Source: Pseudomonas iranensis (GTDB taxonomy: Bacteria; Pseudomonadota; Gammaproteobacteria; Pseudomonadales; Pseudomonadaceae). Taken from it: a stretch of DNA of 64,000 nt. Positions 45,631 to 57,992 of the stretch are shown one piece after another. Both the position numbers and the translations under genes were made by a program. The stretch is taken from assembly GCF_014268585.2 (NCBI RefSeq), contig NZ_CP077092.1, forward strand, positions 3,162,001 to 3,226,000. Reading direction: 5' to 3'. A model generated the notes under the pieces. That model was not told the origin of the DNA. It worked only from the letters and a program-made list of their open reading frames with translations, and made no database searches. Each line of letters starts with the position of its first letter. Positions within the stretch are counted from its first letter, which is position 1.

Positions 45631-47061
45631 TCAACGATTCATCGGCGCCACAAACCGGCTGTTCGCCACGCTGTATACCTGCGGCTCGTCACTGTCTTCA
45701 ATCCTGAAACTCAACGTCTGCGAACTGCTCGCCGGGCGCTCGGTGGTCATCGCCACCGACACCGGCACATCGACAATCTCCCCGGGCGCCAGGCTCAATA
45801 CCGTTTTGCCCTGCAACTCAAACCCGTCGCCATCAACCAGACTCAACCGGTAATCCTGCCGCTGCTGAGTCTTGTTGATCACTTTCAGCGAATAAATATT
45901 CTCGATCTGCCCCTGGGCGTTCTCACGAAACAGCCCGCGATCCTTGGTCACGTCCAGCGACACCATCGGCCGCTCGATCAATGCCAGCACCAACGCGCCA
46001 ATCATCACCAGTAACACCGCCGTATAGCCAATCAAGCGCGGACGCAGCAGATGAGTCTTGCCGCCCTGCAATTCGCGCTCGGAACTGTAGCGGATCAGGC
46101 CGCGCGGGTAATGCATTTTGTCCATGATCGAATCGCAGGCGTCGATGCATGCTGCGCAGCCGATGCATTCCATTTGCAAGCCATCGCGGATGTCGATGCC
46201 GGTCGGGCAGACCTGCACGCACAACTGGCAGTCGATGCAATCACCCAGGCCGGCTTCGACCGGGCGCACGTCACGCTTGCGCGGACCCCGGTTTTCGCCG
46301 CGGGCGGCGTCGTAGGCAATGGTCAGCGTGTCCTTGTCGAACATCACACTCTGGAACCGCGCATACGGGCACATGTGCATGCACACTGCCTCACGCAGCC
46401 AACCGGCGTTGATGTACGTGGCGGCGGCGAAGAACAGCACCCAGAACAGGCTGACGCCACCGATCTGCAGCGTCAGCAGTTCTTCGGCCAGCGGCCGGAT
46501 CGGGGTGAAATAGCCGACGAAGGTCAGGCCGGTGATCACGCTGATTGCCAGCCACAGCGTGTGCTTGGCGGCACGCCGCGCCAGTTTGTTCAGGCTCCAT
46601 GGCGCCGCTTGCAGTTTGATGCGCTGGTTGCGCTCGCCTTCGGTGATCTTCTCGCACCACATGAAGATCCACGTCCACGAACTCTGCGGGCAGGTGTAAC
46701 CGCACCAGACGCGACCGGCAAACACGGTGATGGCGAAGAGTCCGAACGCGGCAATGATCAACAGCGCCGAGAGCAGAATGAAATCCTGCGGCCAGAACGT
46801 CGCGCCGAAGATGTGGAATTTGCTTTCCGCCAGATCCCAAAGTACGGCCTGCCGACCGCCCCAGTTCAGCCACACGGTGCCGAAAAACAGCACGAACAGA
46901 ACGCCGGCACCGCTCATACGCAGGTTGCGGAACAGGCCGGTGAAACTGCGAGTGTGGATCTGCTTGTCGGTGGATCCGGCGGTCGCTTTCAGTGGGCGCG
47001 CGGGTACGCTTTTTATCGTTGGCGATGCTTCTACGGTTCGGACGGGGATTTGCTCGCTCAT
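45631..47061 (-). CDS. ccoG: Cytochrome c oxidase accessory protein CcoG (RdxA/FixG)
   Basis: 476 residues from MSEQIPVRT (ATG 47061; another in-frame ATG 8 codons upstream is possible). About five membrane segments surround the cysteine motifs. CGYTCPQSSW and CMHMCPYARF lie in the membrane part; CIDCQLCVQVCP and CIGCAACIDACD are ferredoxin-type clusters in the soluble loop. The C-terminal 120 residues form an Ig-like periplasmic domain. CcoG is the cupric reductase for copper delivery to cbb3 oxidase. An ANR box lies about 180 bases upstream. The ccoNOPQ and ccoS genes are not in the window. Confidence 0.93.
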   Translation of the reverse strand: MSEQIPVRTVEASPTIKSVPARPLKATAGSTDKQIHTRSFTGLFRNLRMSGAGVLFVLFFGTVWLNWGGRQAVLWDLAESKFHIFGATFWPQDFILLSALLIIAAFGLFAITVFAGRVWCGYTCPQSSWTWIFMWCEKITEGERNQRIKLQAAPWSLNKLARRAAKHTLWLAISVITGLTFVGYFTPIRPLAEELLTLQIGGVSLFWVLFFAAATYINAGWLREAVCMHMCPYARFQSVMFDKDTLTIAYDAARGENRGPRKRDVRPVEAGLGDCIDCQLCVQVCPTGIDIRDGLQMECIGCAACIDACDSIMDKMHYPRGLIRYSSERELQGGKTHLLRPRLIGYTAVLLVMIGALVLALIERPMVSLDVTKDRGLFRENAQGQIENIYSLKVINKTQQRQDYRLSLVDGDGFELQGKTVLSLAPGEIVDVPVSVAMTTERPASSSQTLSFRIEDSDEPQVYSVANSRFVAPMNR

Positions 47062-47242
47062 GTTCGTTCGCTCATCAGCCTCCATCAGGCCGATGCACTA
47101 TGAGCGCCGATCTGTTTGCAGAACAGACTCAGCTTTGGCAATAAAAAGCGGATCAGATGAGGTTTGGCGCAATGCCTGCGACAACTTGAAACAACCTGCC
47201 AGGCAAGGCGCAAACGCCTATTGCAGGCGTCTGCGTCGGGTG

Positions 47243-47256
47243 TTGATGGAGATCAA
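47243..47256. promoter_or_regulatory. ANR/FNR box upstream of ccoG
   Basis: TTGATGGAGATCAA, a perfect TTGAT-N4-ATCAA palindrome. A plausible -10 (CAATAG) lies about 20 bases downstream on the minus strand, fitting class II activation of ccoG under low oxygen. It abuts the stop codon of the DUF3203-like gene. Confidence 0.72.
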
Positions 47257-47505
47257 TCAAACCACCGAATCACTGTCATCGGCCTTCAGATGTTTGCGCC
47301 CGTCCTTGGCCCCGGCGACGGTCAAGGCATCGGCTTCTGCTTCGGTGATGTAGGTGCGTTTGCCTTCGATTTCCACGAACGACATGGCTTTGTCGCTATC
47401 GGTCATGACTTCCAGGGTGTCGCAGATGCGAATTTCCTCACCATGCTCGACGGTAAAAAAACACACTTTCTGCTCGGGGTTGGATTCATCGATTCGAACG
47501 GGCAT
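47257..47505 (-). CDS. DUF3203-like small protein
   Basis: 82 residues (MPVRIDESNPEQKVCFFTVE ... TYITEAEADALTVAGAKDGR ... KADDSDSVV), acidic, no signal peptide. It resembles the small DUF3203 proteins seen in Pseudomonas; function unknown. The frame is compact with a plausible start at 47505. It is upstream of ccoG on the same strand, separated by the ANR box, and divergent from mgtC. Confidence 0.65.
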   Translation of the reverse strand: MPVRIDESNPEQKVCFFTVEHGEEIRICDTLEVMTDSDKAMSFVEIEGKRTYITEAEADALTVAGAKDGRKHLKADDSDSVV

Positions 47506-47628
47506 GGCGGCAGTCCTTGTTCCAGGGAGGTCTGCATATTAGGAAGCGCAGCGCGCCGATCGTTCTGCGCAACCGATTAATGGTCGCTGTTGTCCATCGC
47601 TTATCAAGCCAATAACAAGGGAAGCACG

Positions 47629-48141
47629 ATGGAAGACTGGTGGGATGAAGTGTGGGCCACTATGCAAGCCGAATTTGCCGATATCGGCGACGCCTCGCAG
47701 ATGACCCGAATCACCGTACGCCTGGTGATGGCGGCGATCCTCGGCGGAATACTCGGTTTTGAGCGCGAGCATAAAGGCAAGGCAGCGGGCGTGCGCACGC
47801 ACATGCTGGTGGCGCTGGGCGCGGCGTTGTTTGTATTGGTGCCTCAGACCTCGGGAGCAGAATCCGATGCGATGAGTCGGGTCTTGCAGGGCGTGATTGC
47901 CGGGATCGGCTTTCTCGGCGCCGGCACCATTCTGAAAAATCAGCAGGGCGACGAGGCCCATGTCAAAGGCCTGACCACGGCGGCGGGTTTATGGATGACG
48001 GCAGCGATCGGCGTGGCGGCGGGGCTGGGCAAGGAAGCGACGGCATTGCTCAGTACCATTCTGGCGCTGGCGATCTTCAGCGTGATGCCGTACGTGGTGA
48101 GGGTGTTCGAAAAGGATGTCGACAAGAACGACCACCTCTGA
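47629..48141 (+). CDS. MgtC/SapB family membrane protein
   Basis: 170 residues from MEDWWDEVW; AAGGGA precedes ATG 47629, and the longer frame to 47590 is not needed. Four to five membrane segments carry the family motifs ILGGILGFEREHKGKAAGVR, GVIAGIGFLGAGTIL and VKGLTTAAGLWMTAAIG. MgtC proteins aid growth in low magnesium and modulate F-type ATPase in pathogens. The C-terminal soluble domain of Salmonella MgtC is missing, as in the shorter SapB/YhiD branch. Confidence 0.88.
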   Translation: MEDWWDEVWATMQAEFADIGDASQMTRITVRLVMAAILGGILGFEREHKGKAAGVRTHMLVALGAALFVLVPQTSGAESDAMSRVLQGVIAGIGFLGAGTILKNQQGDEAHVKGLTTAAGLWMTAAIGVAAGLGKEATALLSTILALAIFSVMPYVVRVFEKDVDKNDHL

Positions 48142-48154
48142 CTCCCCGCCGGCT

Positions 48155-48299
48155 GATGATCTTTCCCACGCTCCGCGTGGGAATGCTTCAACGGACGCTC
48201 CGCGTTCGGCTCTGGATGGGACGCAGAGCGTCCCGGGCTGCATTCCTTTGCTGCGCGTGGGAACGATCAGATCAGACGCGGAGCATGGGAACGATCAGG
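48155..48299. repeat. Nested palindromic repeat (cccacgctccgcgtggg family)
   Basis: Same family as 40584-40699: tcccacgctccgcgtgggaa, ggacgctccgcgtt, gacgcagagcgtcc, then a decayed end and a short partial second copy (gacgcggagcatgggaacga). Confidence 0.8.
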
Positions 48300-48308
48300 A
48301 GACAGGGG

Positions 48309-48467
48309 TCAGACGATCACCGGCGGCATCGTGCTCGGTGGCTCTTCCTTCGGTGGTGGCGTGGTGCCTGGCGGCTCTTGTTCGGGCACCGCCGGCGGCT
48401 CGGTCTCCGGCAGGGTGGGTTTGTCGATGTTCGGATCGGGCGTTTCCGCCGGGATCGGGATGCTCAT
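48309..48467 (-). CDS. Very small proline-rich protein
   Basis: 52 residues (MSIPIPAETPDPNIDKPTLP ... MPPVIV), 18 of them proline and many glutamate; no signal peptide. ATG at 48467 has a strong GGAGG site 6 bases upstream, and the composition is too regular for chance, so I accept it as a gene despite its size. It is divergent from glgE. The function is unknown; it is probably disordered. Confidence 0.65.
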   Translation of the reverse strand: MSIPIPAETPDPNIDKPTLPETEPPAVPEQEPPGTTPPPKEEPPSTMPPVIV

Positions 48468-48566
48468 CAAGTGACCTCCGTATGGCACATGGCGTGGGAC
48501 GTGCTTAAGTGAGTTGACCCGGCCACGACAAATTCGATCCGCAGGTTTGTCTTGTTAATTTCATCT

Positions 48567-48594
48567 GAACTTTTCCCCGCGCCGGTTGCTCGGA
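48567..48594 (+). promoter_or_regulatory. Possible AlgU (RpoE-like) promoter of glgE
   Basis: GAACTT (48567-48572), 17 bases, TCGGA (48590-48594), close to the AlgU consensus GAACTT-N16/17-TCtgA, 90 bases before the glgE start. It would link glycogen/trehalose metabolism to envelope and osmotic stress. Confidence 0.45.
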
Positions 48595-48684
48595 ACCTAA
48601 GTGAGTTCATGACAGGGCCGGCGCTTTGTCGCGAATACTGTTCCGGCACAAGAGCGTCCTTGGGGCGTTAAGGAGAGATGCTCA

Positions 48685-50682
48685 ATGACTGCTGAAAGAC
48701 CTTCAGAGCTGAGTTACAACCCGCACATGCCATTGTCGCAGGCGTTGCTGCTGCCACGCATCGTCATCGAAAACACCATGCCGACTCTCGACGGCGGCCA
48801 GTTCGCCGCCAAATCGATTGCCGGGCGCGAAGTGGTGGTGACCAGCAAAGTCTTTGCCGACGGCCATGACAAGCTCGCTGTGCGCATTCGCTGGCGCGAG
48901 GAAGGCCAGGAAACCTGGCAGACCGAGGTCATGTCCGATCAGGGCAACAACACCTGGCAAGGTCAGTTCCGCCCCGAGGAGCAGGGTCGCTACCTCTATT
49001 GCATCGAAGCGTGGATCGACCATTTCGCCAGCTTCCAGTACGAACTGGAAAAGAAGCACAGCGCGGCGGTGCCGGTTTCTCTGGAGTTGCAGGAAGGCCG
49101 CACGATGGTGCAACAGGCCGCCGAACGCAGCGAAGGGCAGCTCAGCGAGCAGCTCGCCGCGCTGCACCATGAATTGTCCGGCCTGCTCGAAACCGAGCAG
49201 GTTGCGCTGTTTCTGCACTCGCGAAGTGCAGAGCTGATGGCTCAGGCCGATCACCGCGCCTACCTCAGCGTCAGCGCCGAATTCCCCATGGACGTCGAGC
49301 GCGAACTCGCCGAGTTCGCCAGTTGGTATGAGCTGTTTCCGCGCTCGATCACCGACGATCCCCAGCGTCACGGCACTTTCAACGATGTGCATTCGCGTCT
49401 GCCGATGATTCAGGACATGGGCTTCGACGTGCTGTATTTCACGCCGATTCACCCGATCGGCCGCGCCCACCGCAAGGGCCGCAACAATTCCCTGACTGCC
49501 GGCCCGGACGATCCCGGCAGTCCGTACGCGATCGGCAGCGAAGAGGGTGGCCACGAAGCGATTCACTCGCAACTCGGCACCCGTGAAGATTTCCGCCGCC
49601 TGGTGGCTGCCGCCGCCGACCATGGTCTGGAAATCGCTCTCGATTTCGCCATCCAGTGCTCCCAGGATCACCCGTGGCTCAAGGAGCATCCGGGCTGGTT
49701 CAACTGGCGCCCGGACGGCACGATCAAATACGCCGAAAACCCGCCGAAGAAATACCAGGACATCGTCAACGTCGACTTCTATGCGCCGGACGCGATTCCG
49801 AGCCTGTGGGTCGAGTTGCGCGACATCGTCGTCGGCTGGGTCAAGGAAGGCGTGAAGATCTTCCGCGTTGACAACCCGCACACCAAACCGCTGCCGTTCT
49901 GGCAATGGCTGATCGCCGATGTGCGCACGCTGTATCCGGAAGTGATTTTCCTCGCCGAGGCCTTCACCACGCCGGCGATGATGGCGCGTCTGGGCAAGGT
50001 CGGGTATTCGCAGAGCTACACCTATTTCACCTGGCGCAATACCAAGGCCGAGCTGGCGGAATATTTCACCGAACTCAATCAGTCGCCGTGGCGCGAATGC
50101 TACCGGCCGAATTTCTTCGTCAACACCCCGGACATCAACCCGGCGTTTTTGCATGAGTCGGGGCGTCCCGGTTTCCTCATTCGCGCGGCGCTGGCGACTA
50201 TGGGCTCGGGGCTGTGGGGCATGTATTCCGGTTTCGAATTGTGCGAATCGGCGCCAGTACCGGGCAAAGAGGAATATCTGGATTCGGAGAAATACGAGAT
50301 CCGCGTCCGTGATTTCACTGCACCCGGCAACATCATTGCCGAAATCGCTCAGCTCAACCGCATCCGCCGGCAGAATCCGGCGCTGCACACGCATCTGGGC
50401 CTGAAAATCTACAACGCCTGGAACGACAACATTCTGTACTTCGGCAAGCGCAGCGCCGATGGCAGCAATTTCATTCTGGTCGCGGTCAGCCTCGATCCGC
50501 ATAACGTGCAGGAAGCGAATTTCGAATTGCCGCTGTGGGAAATGGGCCTGCCGGACGATGCCACCACCCATGGCGAAGATTTGATGAATGGCCATCGCTG
50601 GGACTGGCACGGCAAGTATCAGTTCATGCGCATTGACCCGGCGTATCAGCCGTTCGGGATTTGGCGGATTTCAGCTTCGTAA
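48685..50682 (+). CDS. glgE: Alpha-1,4-glucan:maltose-1-phosphate maltosyltransferase GlgE
   Basis: 665 residues. N-terminal beta-sandwich and helical bundle (about 1-200), then the GH13_3 barrel with nucleophile Asp396 (FRVDNPHTK) and acid/base Glu425 (LAEAFTTPA). It transfers maltosyl units from maltose-1-phosphate to linear alpha-glucan, the last step of the trehalose-to-glucan pathway. AGGAGAG precedes the ATG. The TreS-maltokinase fusion that makes its substrate follows after a 186-base gap holding a palindromic repeat, then glgB. Confidence 0.96.
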   Translation: MTAERPSELSYNPHMPLSQALLLPRIVIENTMPTLDGGQFAAKSIAGREVVVTSKVFADGHDKLAVRIRWREEGQETWQTEVMSDQGNNTWQGQFRPEEQGRYLYCIEAWIDHFASFQYELEKKHSAAVPVSLELQEGRTMVQQAAERSEGQLSEQLAALHHELSGLLETEQVALFLHSRSAELMAQADHRAYLSVSAEFPMDVERELAEFASWYELFPRSITDDPQRHGTFNDVHSRLPMIQDMGFDVLYFTPIHPIGRAHRKGRNNSLTAGPDDPGSPYAIGSEEGGHEAIHSQLGTREDFRRLVAAAADHGLEIALDFAIQCSQDHPWLKEHPGWFNWRPDGTIKYAENPPKKYQDIVNVDFYAPDAIPSLWVELRDIVVGWVKEGVKIFRVDNPHTKPLPFWQWLIADVRTLYPEVIFLAEAFTTPAMMARLGKVGYSQSYTYFTWRNTKAELAEYFTELNQSPWRECYRPNFFVNTPDINPAFLHESGRPGFLIRAALATMGSGLWGMYSGFELCESAPVPGKEEYLDSEKYEIRVRDFTAPGNIIAEIAQLNRIRRQNPALHTHLGLKIYNAWNDNILYFGKRSADGSNFILVAVSLDPHNVQEANFELPLWEMGLPDDATTHGEDLMNGHRWDWHGKYQFMRIDPAYQPFGIWRISAS

Positions 50683-50696
50683 CATTGGCACCGCCT

Positions 50697-50820
50697 CCGT
50701 GGCGAGGGGATTTATCCCCGTTGGGGCGCGCAGCGGCCCCTTTTTTCAAGCTGCACCGCGTTAACAATTTGCGACTGCTGCGCAGCCGAACGGGGATAAA
50801 TCCCCTCGCCACAGGGGCTC
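50697..50820. repeat. Inverted repeat gtggcgaggggatttatccc
   Basis: gtggcgaggggatttatccc at the left and ggggataaatcccctcgcca at the right enclose about 75 bases, a dispersed Pseudomonas repeat. It sits inside the glgE-treS gap and could form an mRNA hairpin between the two genes. Confidence 0.82.
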
Positions 50821-50868
50821 ACCACTGCGAGTCCCTCGGTGTATCAGAGAATTTTTCAGGAGTTCCAC

Positions 50869-53800
50869 ATGGCGAAGAAACCCAAGGCAGCCGCCTTCAT
50901 CAAAGACCCGCTCTGGTACAAGGACGCGGTGATCTATCAGGTTCACGTCAAATCGTTTTTCGACTCCAACAATGACGGGATCGGCGACTTTCCCGGGCTT
51001 ATCGCCAAACTCGATTACATTGCCGACCTCGGCGTCAACACCATCTGGCTGCTGCCGTTCTACCCCTCGCCACGTCGCGACGACGGCTACGACATCGCCG
51101 AATACCGTGGCGTGCACAGCGACTACGGGACCATGGCCGACGCCAAGCGCTTCATTGCCGAAGCGCACAAGCGCGGTCTGCGGGTGATTACCGAACTGGT
51201 CATCAACCACACATCCGACCAGCACCCGTGGTTTCAGCGTGCGCGTAAAGCCAAGCCGGGTTCGGCGGCGCGGGATTTCTACGTCTGGTCCGATGACGAC
51301 CAGAAATACGACGGCACGCGGATCATCTTCCTTGACACCGAAAAGTCCAACTGGACCTGGGACCCGGTCGCCGGTCAGTACTTCTGGCACCGCTTCTATT
51401 CGCACCAGCCGGATCTGAACTTCGATAACCCGCAAGTCATGAAAGCCGTGTTGTCGGTGATGCGCTACTGGCTGGACATGGGCATCGACGGCCTGCGCCT
51501 TGACGCAATTCCGTACCTGATCGAGCGCGACGGCACCAACAACGAAAACCTGCCCGAGACCCACGACGTCCTCAAGCAGATCCGTGCCGAGATCGACGCC
51601 AACTACCCCGACCGCATGCTGCTGGCCGAAGCCAATCAGTGGCCGGAAGACACCCAGCTGTATTTCGGTGACACCGATGCCGCTGGCGTCAATGGCGACG
51701 AATGCCACATGGCCTTCCACTTCCCGCTGATGCCGCGCATGTACATGGCGCTGGCGCAGGAAGATCGCTTCCCGATTACCGACATTCTCCGGCAGACCCC
51801 GGAAATTCCGGCGAATTGCCAGTGGGCGATTTTCCTGCGCAACCACGATGAGCTGACCCTGGAAATGGTCACCGACCGTGAGCGCGATTACCTGTGGAAT
51901 TATTACGCGGCTGACCGTCGCGCGCGGATCAACCTCGGTATTCGCCGTCGTCTCGCACCGTTGATGGAACGCGACCGTCGCCGCATCGAACTGCTCAACA
52001 GCCTGCTGCTGTCGATGCCCGGCACGCCGACTCTGTATTACGGCGACGAAATCGGTATGGGCGACAACATCTACCTCGGCGACCGCGACGGCGTGCGTAC
52101 GCCGATGCAGTGGTCGATCGACCGCAACGGCGGTTTCTCCCGCGCCGATCCGGCCAGTCTGGTACTGCCGCCGATCATGGACCCGCAGTATGGCTATCAG
52201 TCAGTCAACGTCGAAACCCAGTCCGGCGATCCGCATTCGCTGTTGAACTGGACGCGGCGCCTGCTGGCCGTGCGCAAGCAATCGAAAGCCTTCGGCCGTG
52301 GCACGTTGAAAATGCTCTCGCCGGCCAACCGTCGCGTGCTGGCTTATACCCGCGAATACACCGATGTCGATGGCAAGCACGAAATCATCCTGTGCGTGGC
52401 CAACGTCTCGCGCAGTGCGCAAGCAGTGGAGCTGGATCTGTCGGCGTATGTCGGCATGGTGCCGGTGGAAATGCTCGGCGGTAACGCGTTCCCGCCGATC
52501 GGTCAGTTGAATTTCCTTCTGACCCTGGCGCCTTATGGCTTCTATTGGTTCGCGCTGGCAGCGGAGAACCAGATGCCGAGCTGGCACGTCGAGCCGGCGC
52601 AGAGCCTGCCGGACTTCACCACGCTGGTACTGAAAAAACGCATGGAAGAGCTGCTCGAAGCGCCGTCGCGTACGACGCTGGAGCAAAGCATTCTGCCGAG
52701 CTGGCTGCAGAACCGTCGCTGGTTCGCCGGCAAGGACGCGGCGATCGAGAAGGTCAATCTGGCTTATGGCGTGCGTTTCGGCGACGCCCAGCATCCAGTG
52801 CTGCTCAGCGAAATCGAAGTCACCAGCGGTGGCCAGACCAACCGTTATCAACTGCCGTTCGGCTTCATTGCCGAAGACCATGTCGGCCCGCCGTTGCCGC
52901 AGCAATTGGCGCTGTCGCGTGTACGCCGTGTGCGTCAGGTCGGTCTGATTACCGATGCGTTCAGTCTGGAAACCTTCGTCCGCGCCGTTCTGCAAGGCAT
53001 GCAGAACAACACCGTACTGGAGTCGATCGAAGGCGAAATCCGCTTCGAACAGACAGATCATCTGGAAAAACTCGGCCTCGGCGCCGAGTCGGATGTGCGC
53101 TACCTGTCGGCCGAGCAATCGAACAGCTCCGTGGTTGTCGGCAACAGCCTGGTACTTAAGCTGATACGCAAAGTCGCTTCTGGCGTACACCCGGAACTGG
53201 AGATGAGCGCTTACCTGACCGAGGCCGGGTTTGCCAATATCTCGCCACTGCTGGGTTCGGTGATTCGCCGCGACGCGCAGGGTGAAGACAACCTCCTGAT
53301 GATCGCCCAGGGTTATCTGAGCAATCAGGGCGACGCATGGGAATGGACGCAGAACAACCTGGAACGGGCGTTGCGAGATGAACTGGCCGACGCCATGTCC
53401 GAGCAGGAGCAGCATTACAACGCGCTCGGCGAACTGAAGGACTTCGCCGGCATGCTCGGCCAGCGTCTGGGCGAGATGCATCAGGTGCTCGCTGCGCCAA
53501 CCGACAACGCCGACTTTGCGCCGCAAGTGTCGTCGAGCAAGGACATGGCCGCGACGGCCAAGGATGTCACCGCCCAGGTCGAACATGCCTTGAAACTGCT
53601 CAAGCAGCATCAAGGCGAGTTGAACGCGGCGGACCAGAAACTGGTCAAGCGTCTGCTCGACGAGAAGAAAACCATTCTTGCCCATGTGCAGGATCTGGCG
53701 AAGAAAGCCACCGGCGGTTTGCGCATCCGGGTGCATGGCGACTTGCACTTGGGTCAGGTGCTGGTGATCAAGGGCGATGCCTACCTGATCGACTTCGAGG

Positions 53801-54210
53801 GCGAACCGGCGCGGCCGTTGAGTGAGCGTCGCGGCAAGCACAGCCCGTACAAGGATGTCAGCGGCGTACTGCGTTCGTTCGATTACGCAGCGGCGATGAC
53901 CATCAACGTACACAACGTCGACAACAGCACCGAAGCCGAAGCGGCGCGCAAACGGGTCGCCGAGCGCTATCTGCGTGAGGCTCGCGAGGCATTTGTCCAG
54001 GCATACCGCGAGGCAGCAGCTAGTCTTGAGCATGCCTGGCAGGATCCTCAGGGTGCCGACGCCGCGCTGGCGTTGTTCGGCCTGGAAAAAGCCGCTTATG
54101 AAGTGGCCTACGAGGCGGAAAACCGCCCAACGTGGCTGCCCGTGCCATTGCACGGCTTGTATGGATTATTGACAGGGCTTAAACCCTTTTCCGATCTTGG
54201 TGGAGAGTAG
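50869..54210 (+). CDS. treS: Trehalose synthase/maltokinase fusion (TreS-Mak)
   Basis: 1113 residues, two enzymes in one chain. Residues about 12-545 are the GH13 trehalose synthase with [11 protein letters not shown] (nucleophile Asp), LLAEANQW (Glu) and [10 protein letters not shown] (Asp). Residues about 600-1113 are the maltokinase with an aminoglycoside-phosphotransferase-like site ([24 protein letters not shown]). The first half isomerises trehalose and maltose; the second phosphorylates maltose for GlgE. Start ATG 50869 has CAGGAG at the right distance. glgB begins 2 bases after its stop. The fusion is usual in Pseudomonas. Confidence 0.95.
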   Translation: MAKKPKAAAFIKDPLWYKDAVIYQVHVKSFFDSNNDGIGDFPGLIAKLDYIADLGVNTIWLLPFYPSPRRDDGYDIAEYRGVHSDYGTMADAKRFIAEAHKRGLRVITELVINHTSDQHPWFQRARKAKPGSAARDFYVWSDDDQKYDGTRIIFLDTEKSNWTWDPVAGQYFWHRFYSHQPDLNFDNPQVMKAVLSVMRYWLDMGIDGLRLDAIPYLIERDGTNNENLPETHDVLKQIRAEIDANYPDRMLLAEANQWPEDTQLYFGDTDAAGVNGDECHMAFHFPLMPRMYMALAQEDRFPITDILRQTPEIPANCQWAIFLRNHDELTLEMVTDRERDYLWNYYAADRRARINLGIRRRLAPLMERDRRRIELLNSLLLSMPGTPTLYYGDEIGMGDNIYLGDRDGVRTPMQWSIDRNGGFSRADPASLVLPPIMDPQYGYQSVNVETQSGDPHSLLNWTRRLLAVRKQSKAFGRGTLKMLSPANRRVLAYTREYTDVDGKHEIILCVANVSRSAQAVELDLSAYVGMVPVEMLGGNAFPPIGQLNFLLTLAPYGFYWFALAAENQMPSWHVEPAQSLPDFTTLVLKKRMEELLEAPSRTTLEQSILPSWLQNRRWFAGKDAAIEKVNLAYGVRFGDAQHPVLLSEIEVTSGGQTNRYQLPFGFIAEDHVGPPLPQQLALSRVRRVRQVGLITDAFSLETFVRAVLQGMQNNTVLESIEGEIRFEQTDHLEKLGLGAESDVRYLSAEQSNSSVVVGNSLVLKLIRKVASGVHPELEMSAYLTEAGFANISPLLGSVIRRDAQGEDNLLMIAQGYLSNQGDAWEWTQNNLERALRDELADAMSEQEQHYNALGELKDFAGMLGQRLGEMHQVLAAPTDNADFAPQVSSSKDMAATAKDVTAQVEHALKLLKQHQGELNAADQKLVKRLLDEKKTILAHVQDLAKKATGGLRIRVHGDLHLGQVLVIKGDAYLIDFEGEPARPLSERRGKHSPYKDVSGVLRSFDYAAAMTINVHNVDNSTEAEAARKRVAERYLREAREAFVQAYREAAASLEHAWQDPQGADAALALFGLEKAAYEVAYEAENRPTWLPVPLHGLYGLLTGLKPFSDLGGE

Positions 54211-54212
54211 TC

Positions 54213-56444
<2,232 letters not shown>

Positions 56445-56447
56445 CAG

Positions 56448-56539
56448 CTGTGGGAGCGAGCCTGCTCGCGAAGGCGTCATGTCAGTCAACGATGATGTTG
56501 AAGGTGATACCGCTTTCGCGAGCAGGCTCGCTCCCACAG
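56448..56539. repeat. REP inverted pair
   Basis: Full doublet between glgB and the convergent barrel protein gene. Confidence 0.92.
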
Positions 56540-56560
56540 GGTTCTTCAGCGTTCAGGAGA

Positions 56561-57613
56561 TCACCAGCGCATCCGCACGCCGAGGCTGCCGATGATCCCG
56601 TTCAGATCATTGTCATCCACATCGCTGCTGTAATCGGCGCTCATGTACAGGCTTACCGCCGGTGTGACCCGCGCCACCAGTCCCAAACCCAATTCCACTG
56701 TTGAAGACTTGCGGCTGCTGCTGATCTTGTCGACCTGATCCAGTGTCACCGTGCTGCCGGTGTAAACGGTGTGCCAAAGGTTGGTACGCACGTATGGCTC
56801 AACAGGCAAACCATTCAAGTCATAACTGCCTTTCAACCGCGCACCGACGCGGCCGCTCCACGCGGTCAGGTCGGTGGAAGAGGCATTGCCCGAGCCGGCA
56901 TACGGAGCGTCGAGACTGATGCGCTGGTTGATCAGTTGTGCCTGCGGTTCGACCACCCAGTTTTCACTCAAGCCGATCGGGTAACCGCCTTCGACGGAAA
57001 AGGTCATCGCGTTGCCTTCCGTGGCTTGCCGATTACCTTGCGCAGTGCGACTGAAACCGCTGACCCGACCGCCACTGGCCGAAAGGTCGACGTGCCAGCC
57101 TTGCGCACCCACCAGACTGTAATAGGCGCCCAGGCTCTGGCCTTGCAGGTTGAGGCTGTCAGTGTTGCGGTCGGCGAGGGCACGTCGGGTCAGCGCACCA
57201 TCGGCATTCAGCTGGACCTGATTGTCGCCACCTATGAGACCTAGGGTCTGAGTAGTCCCGTTAGCGCTTTTCAACGTGACCACGGCCGGACCTTTGAACT
57301 CGCCAGCGGCCATCGCATAACCTGATGAAAGTGCGTCGGTCTGTGCTTGCCGAGCGCTTTTGCCGTACAGCTCGTCCCAGGCAGATGGGGCAAGATCCTC
57401 AGTGATCACGCGCGAACTCTGCTGACTCAATGGCAGTGGTCCGGGTGTTATCACGGTTACTGGCAGGGTCAGCACCGGTACGTCGGCGCGATACCACGCG
57501 GGTTCATCCGCCGCAGATCCCGCATGCGCCTCCATGGACGAGCACAGCAGCAGTGAGCCTGACACTGTGCAAAGGGTGATTTTCAGTTCGTGTGGGGTCA
57601 GTGAAGTTTTCAT
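56561..57613 (-). CDS. Autotransporter-type outer-membrane beta-barrel protein with minimal passenger
   Basis: 350 residues. Start MKTSLTPHELKITLCTVSGS with a long signal peptide ending near EAHAGSA, a stretch of only about 60-70 residues, then about 250 residues of alternating beta strands (GQSLGAYYSLVGAQGWHVDL ... GYPIGLSENWVVEPQAQLIN ... VEPYVRTNLWH ... LGVRMRW) ending in aromatic Trp. This is the autotransporter translocator barrel almost without passenger. GGAGG precedes the ATG. It may be a porin-like or adhesin remnant; function unknown. It is convergent with glgB. Confidence 0.78.
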   Translation of the reverse strand: MKTSLTPHELKITLCTVSGSLLLCSSMEAHAGSAADEPAWYRADVPVLTLPVTVITPGPLPLSQQSSRVITEDLAPSAWDELYGKSARQAQTDALSSGYAMAAGEFKGPAVVTLKSANGTTQTLGLIGGDNQVQLNADGALTRRALADRNTDSLNLQGQSLGAYYSLVGAQGWHVDLSASGGRVSGFSRTAQGNRQATEGNAMTFSVEGGYPIGLSENWVVEPQAQLINQRISLDAPYAGSGNASSTDLTAWSGRVGARLKGSYDLNGLPVEPYVRTNLWHTVYTGSTVTLDQVDKISSSRKSSTVELGLGLVARVTPAVSLYMSADYSSDVDDNDLNGIIGSLGVRMRW

Positions 57614-57770
57614 GGAGGTCTACCTTGCAAGCGCATGCGTCATCTCGTGTTTGGCGTCTCTCCTACCCCGAACGAGGGGCGACCGAATAGAGCGGGGCGA
57701 ACCGCGGCTGCTCGATTTCGCGAGTGCCGGAAGGTCAGCCCCAGTAGTGATTCCGGGGGTAGTAAGGTAG

Positions 57771-57799
57771 AGATAAGAAGAGTGACGCCTGCGCGTCAA
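57771..57799 (-). promoter_or_regulatory. Possible sigma-70 promoter of the barrel protein gene
   Basis: TTGACG, 17 bases, TTATCT on the minus strand, about 160 bases before the start codon. The long 5' leader between them shows no clear structure. Confidence 0.4.
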
Positions 57800-57883
57800 G
57801 AAAATGCACGATGAATGGCGCGCTTAAATCAGCCTTTGCAAGCGTTTGTTTTTCTGAACATAACTAAGTGTTTGTTTGCATGG

Positions 57884-57904
57884 AAAAACGCCTGCGAAGC
57901 AGGT
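57884..57904 (-). terminator. Terminator of the endonuclease-like gene
   Basis: On the minus strand ACCTGC-TTC-GCAGGC followed by GTTTTT, about 90 bases after the stop of the gene at 57993. Outer A/T tracts may also make it work on the plus strand. Confidence 0.55.
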
Positions 57905-57992
57905 GGCTGACGGTTTTTTGCCGCCGACGAAAGGTCCTCCCGAGCGTCAGTTGCCGGGAAGGCCTGTCATTTAATTGCTGTCAAAAATGCCC

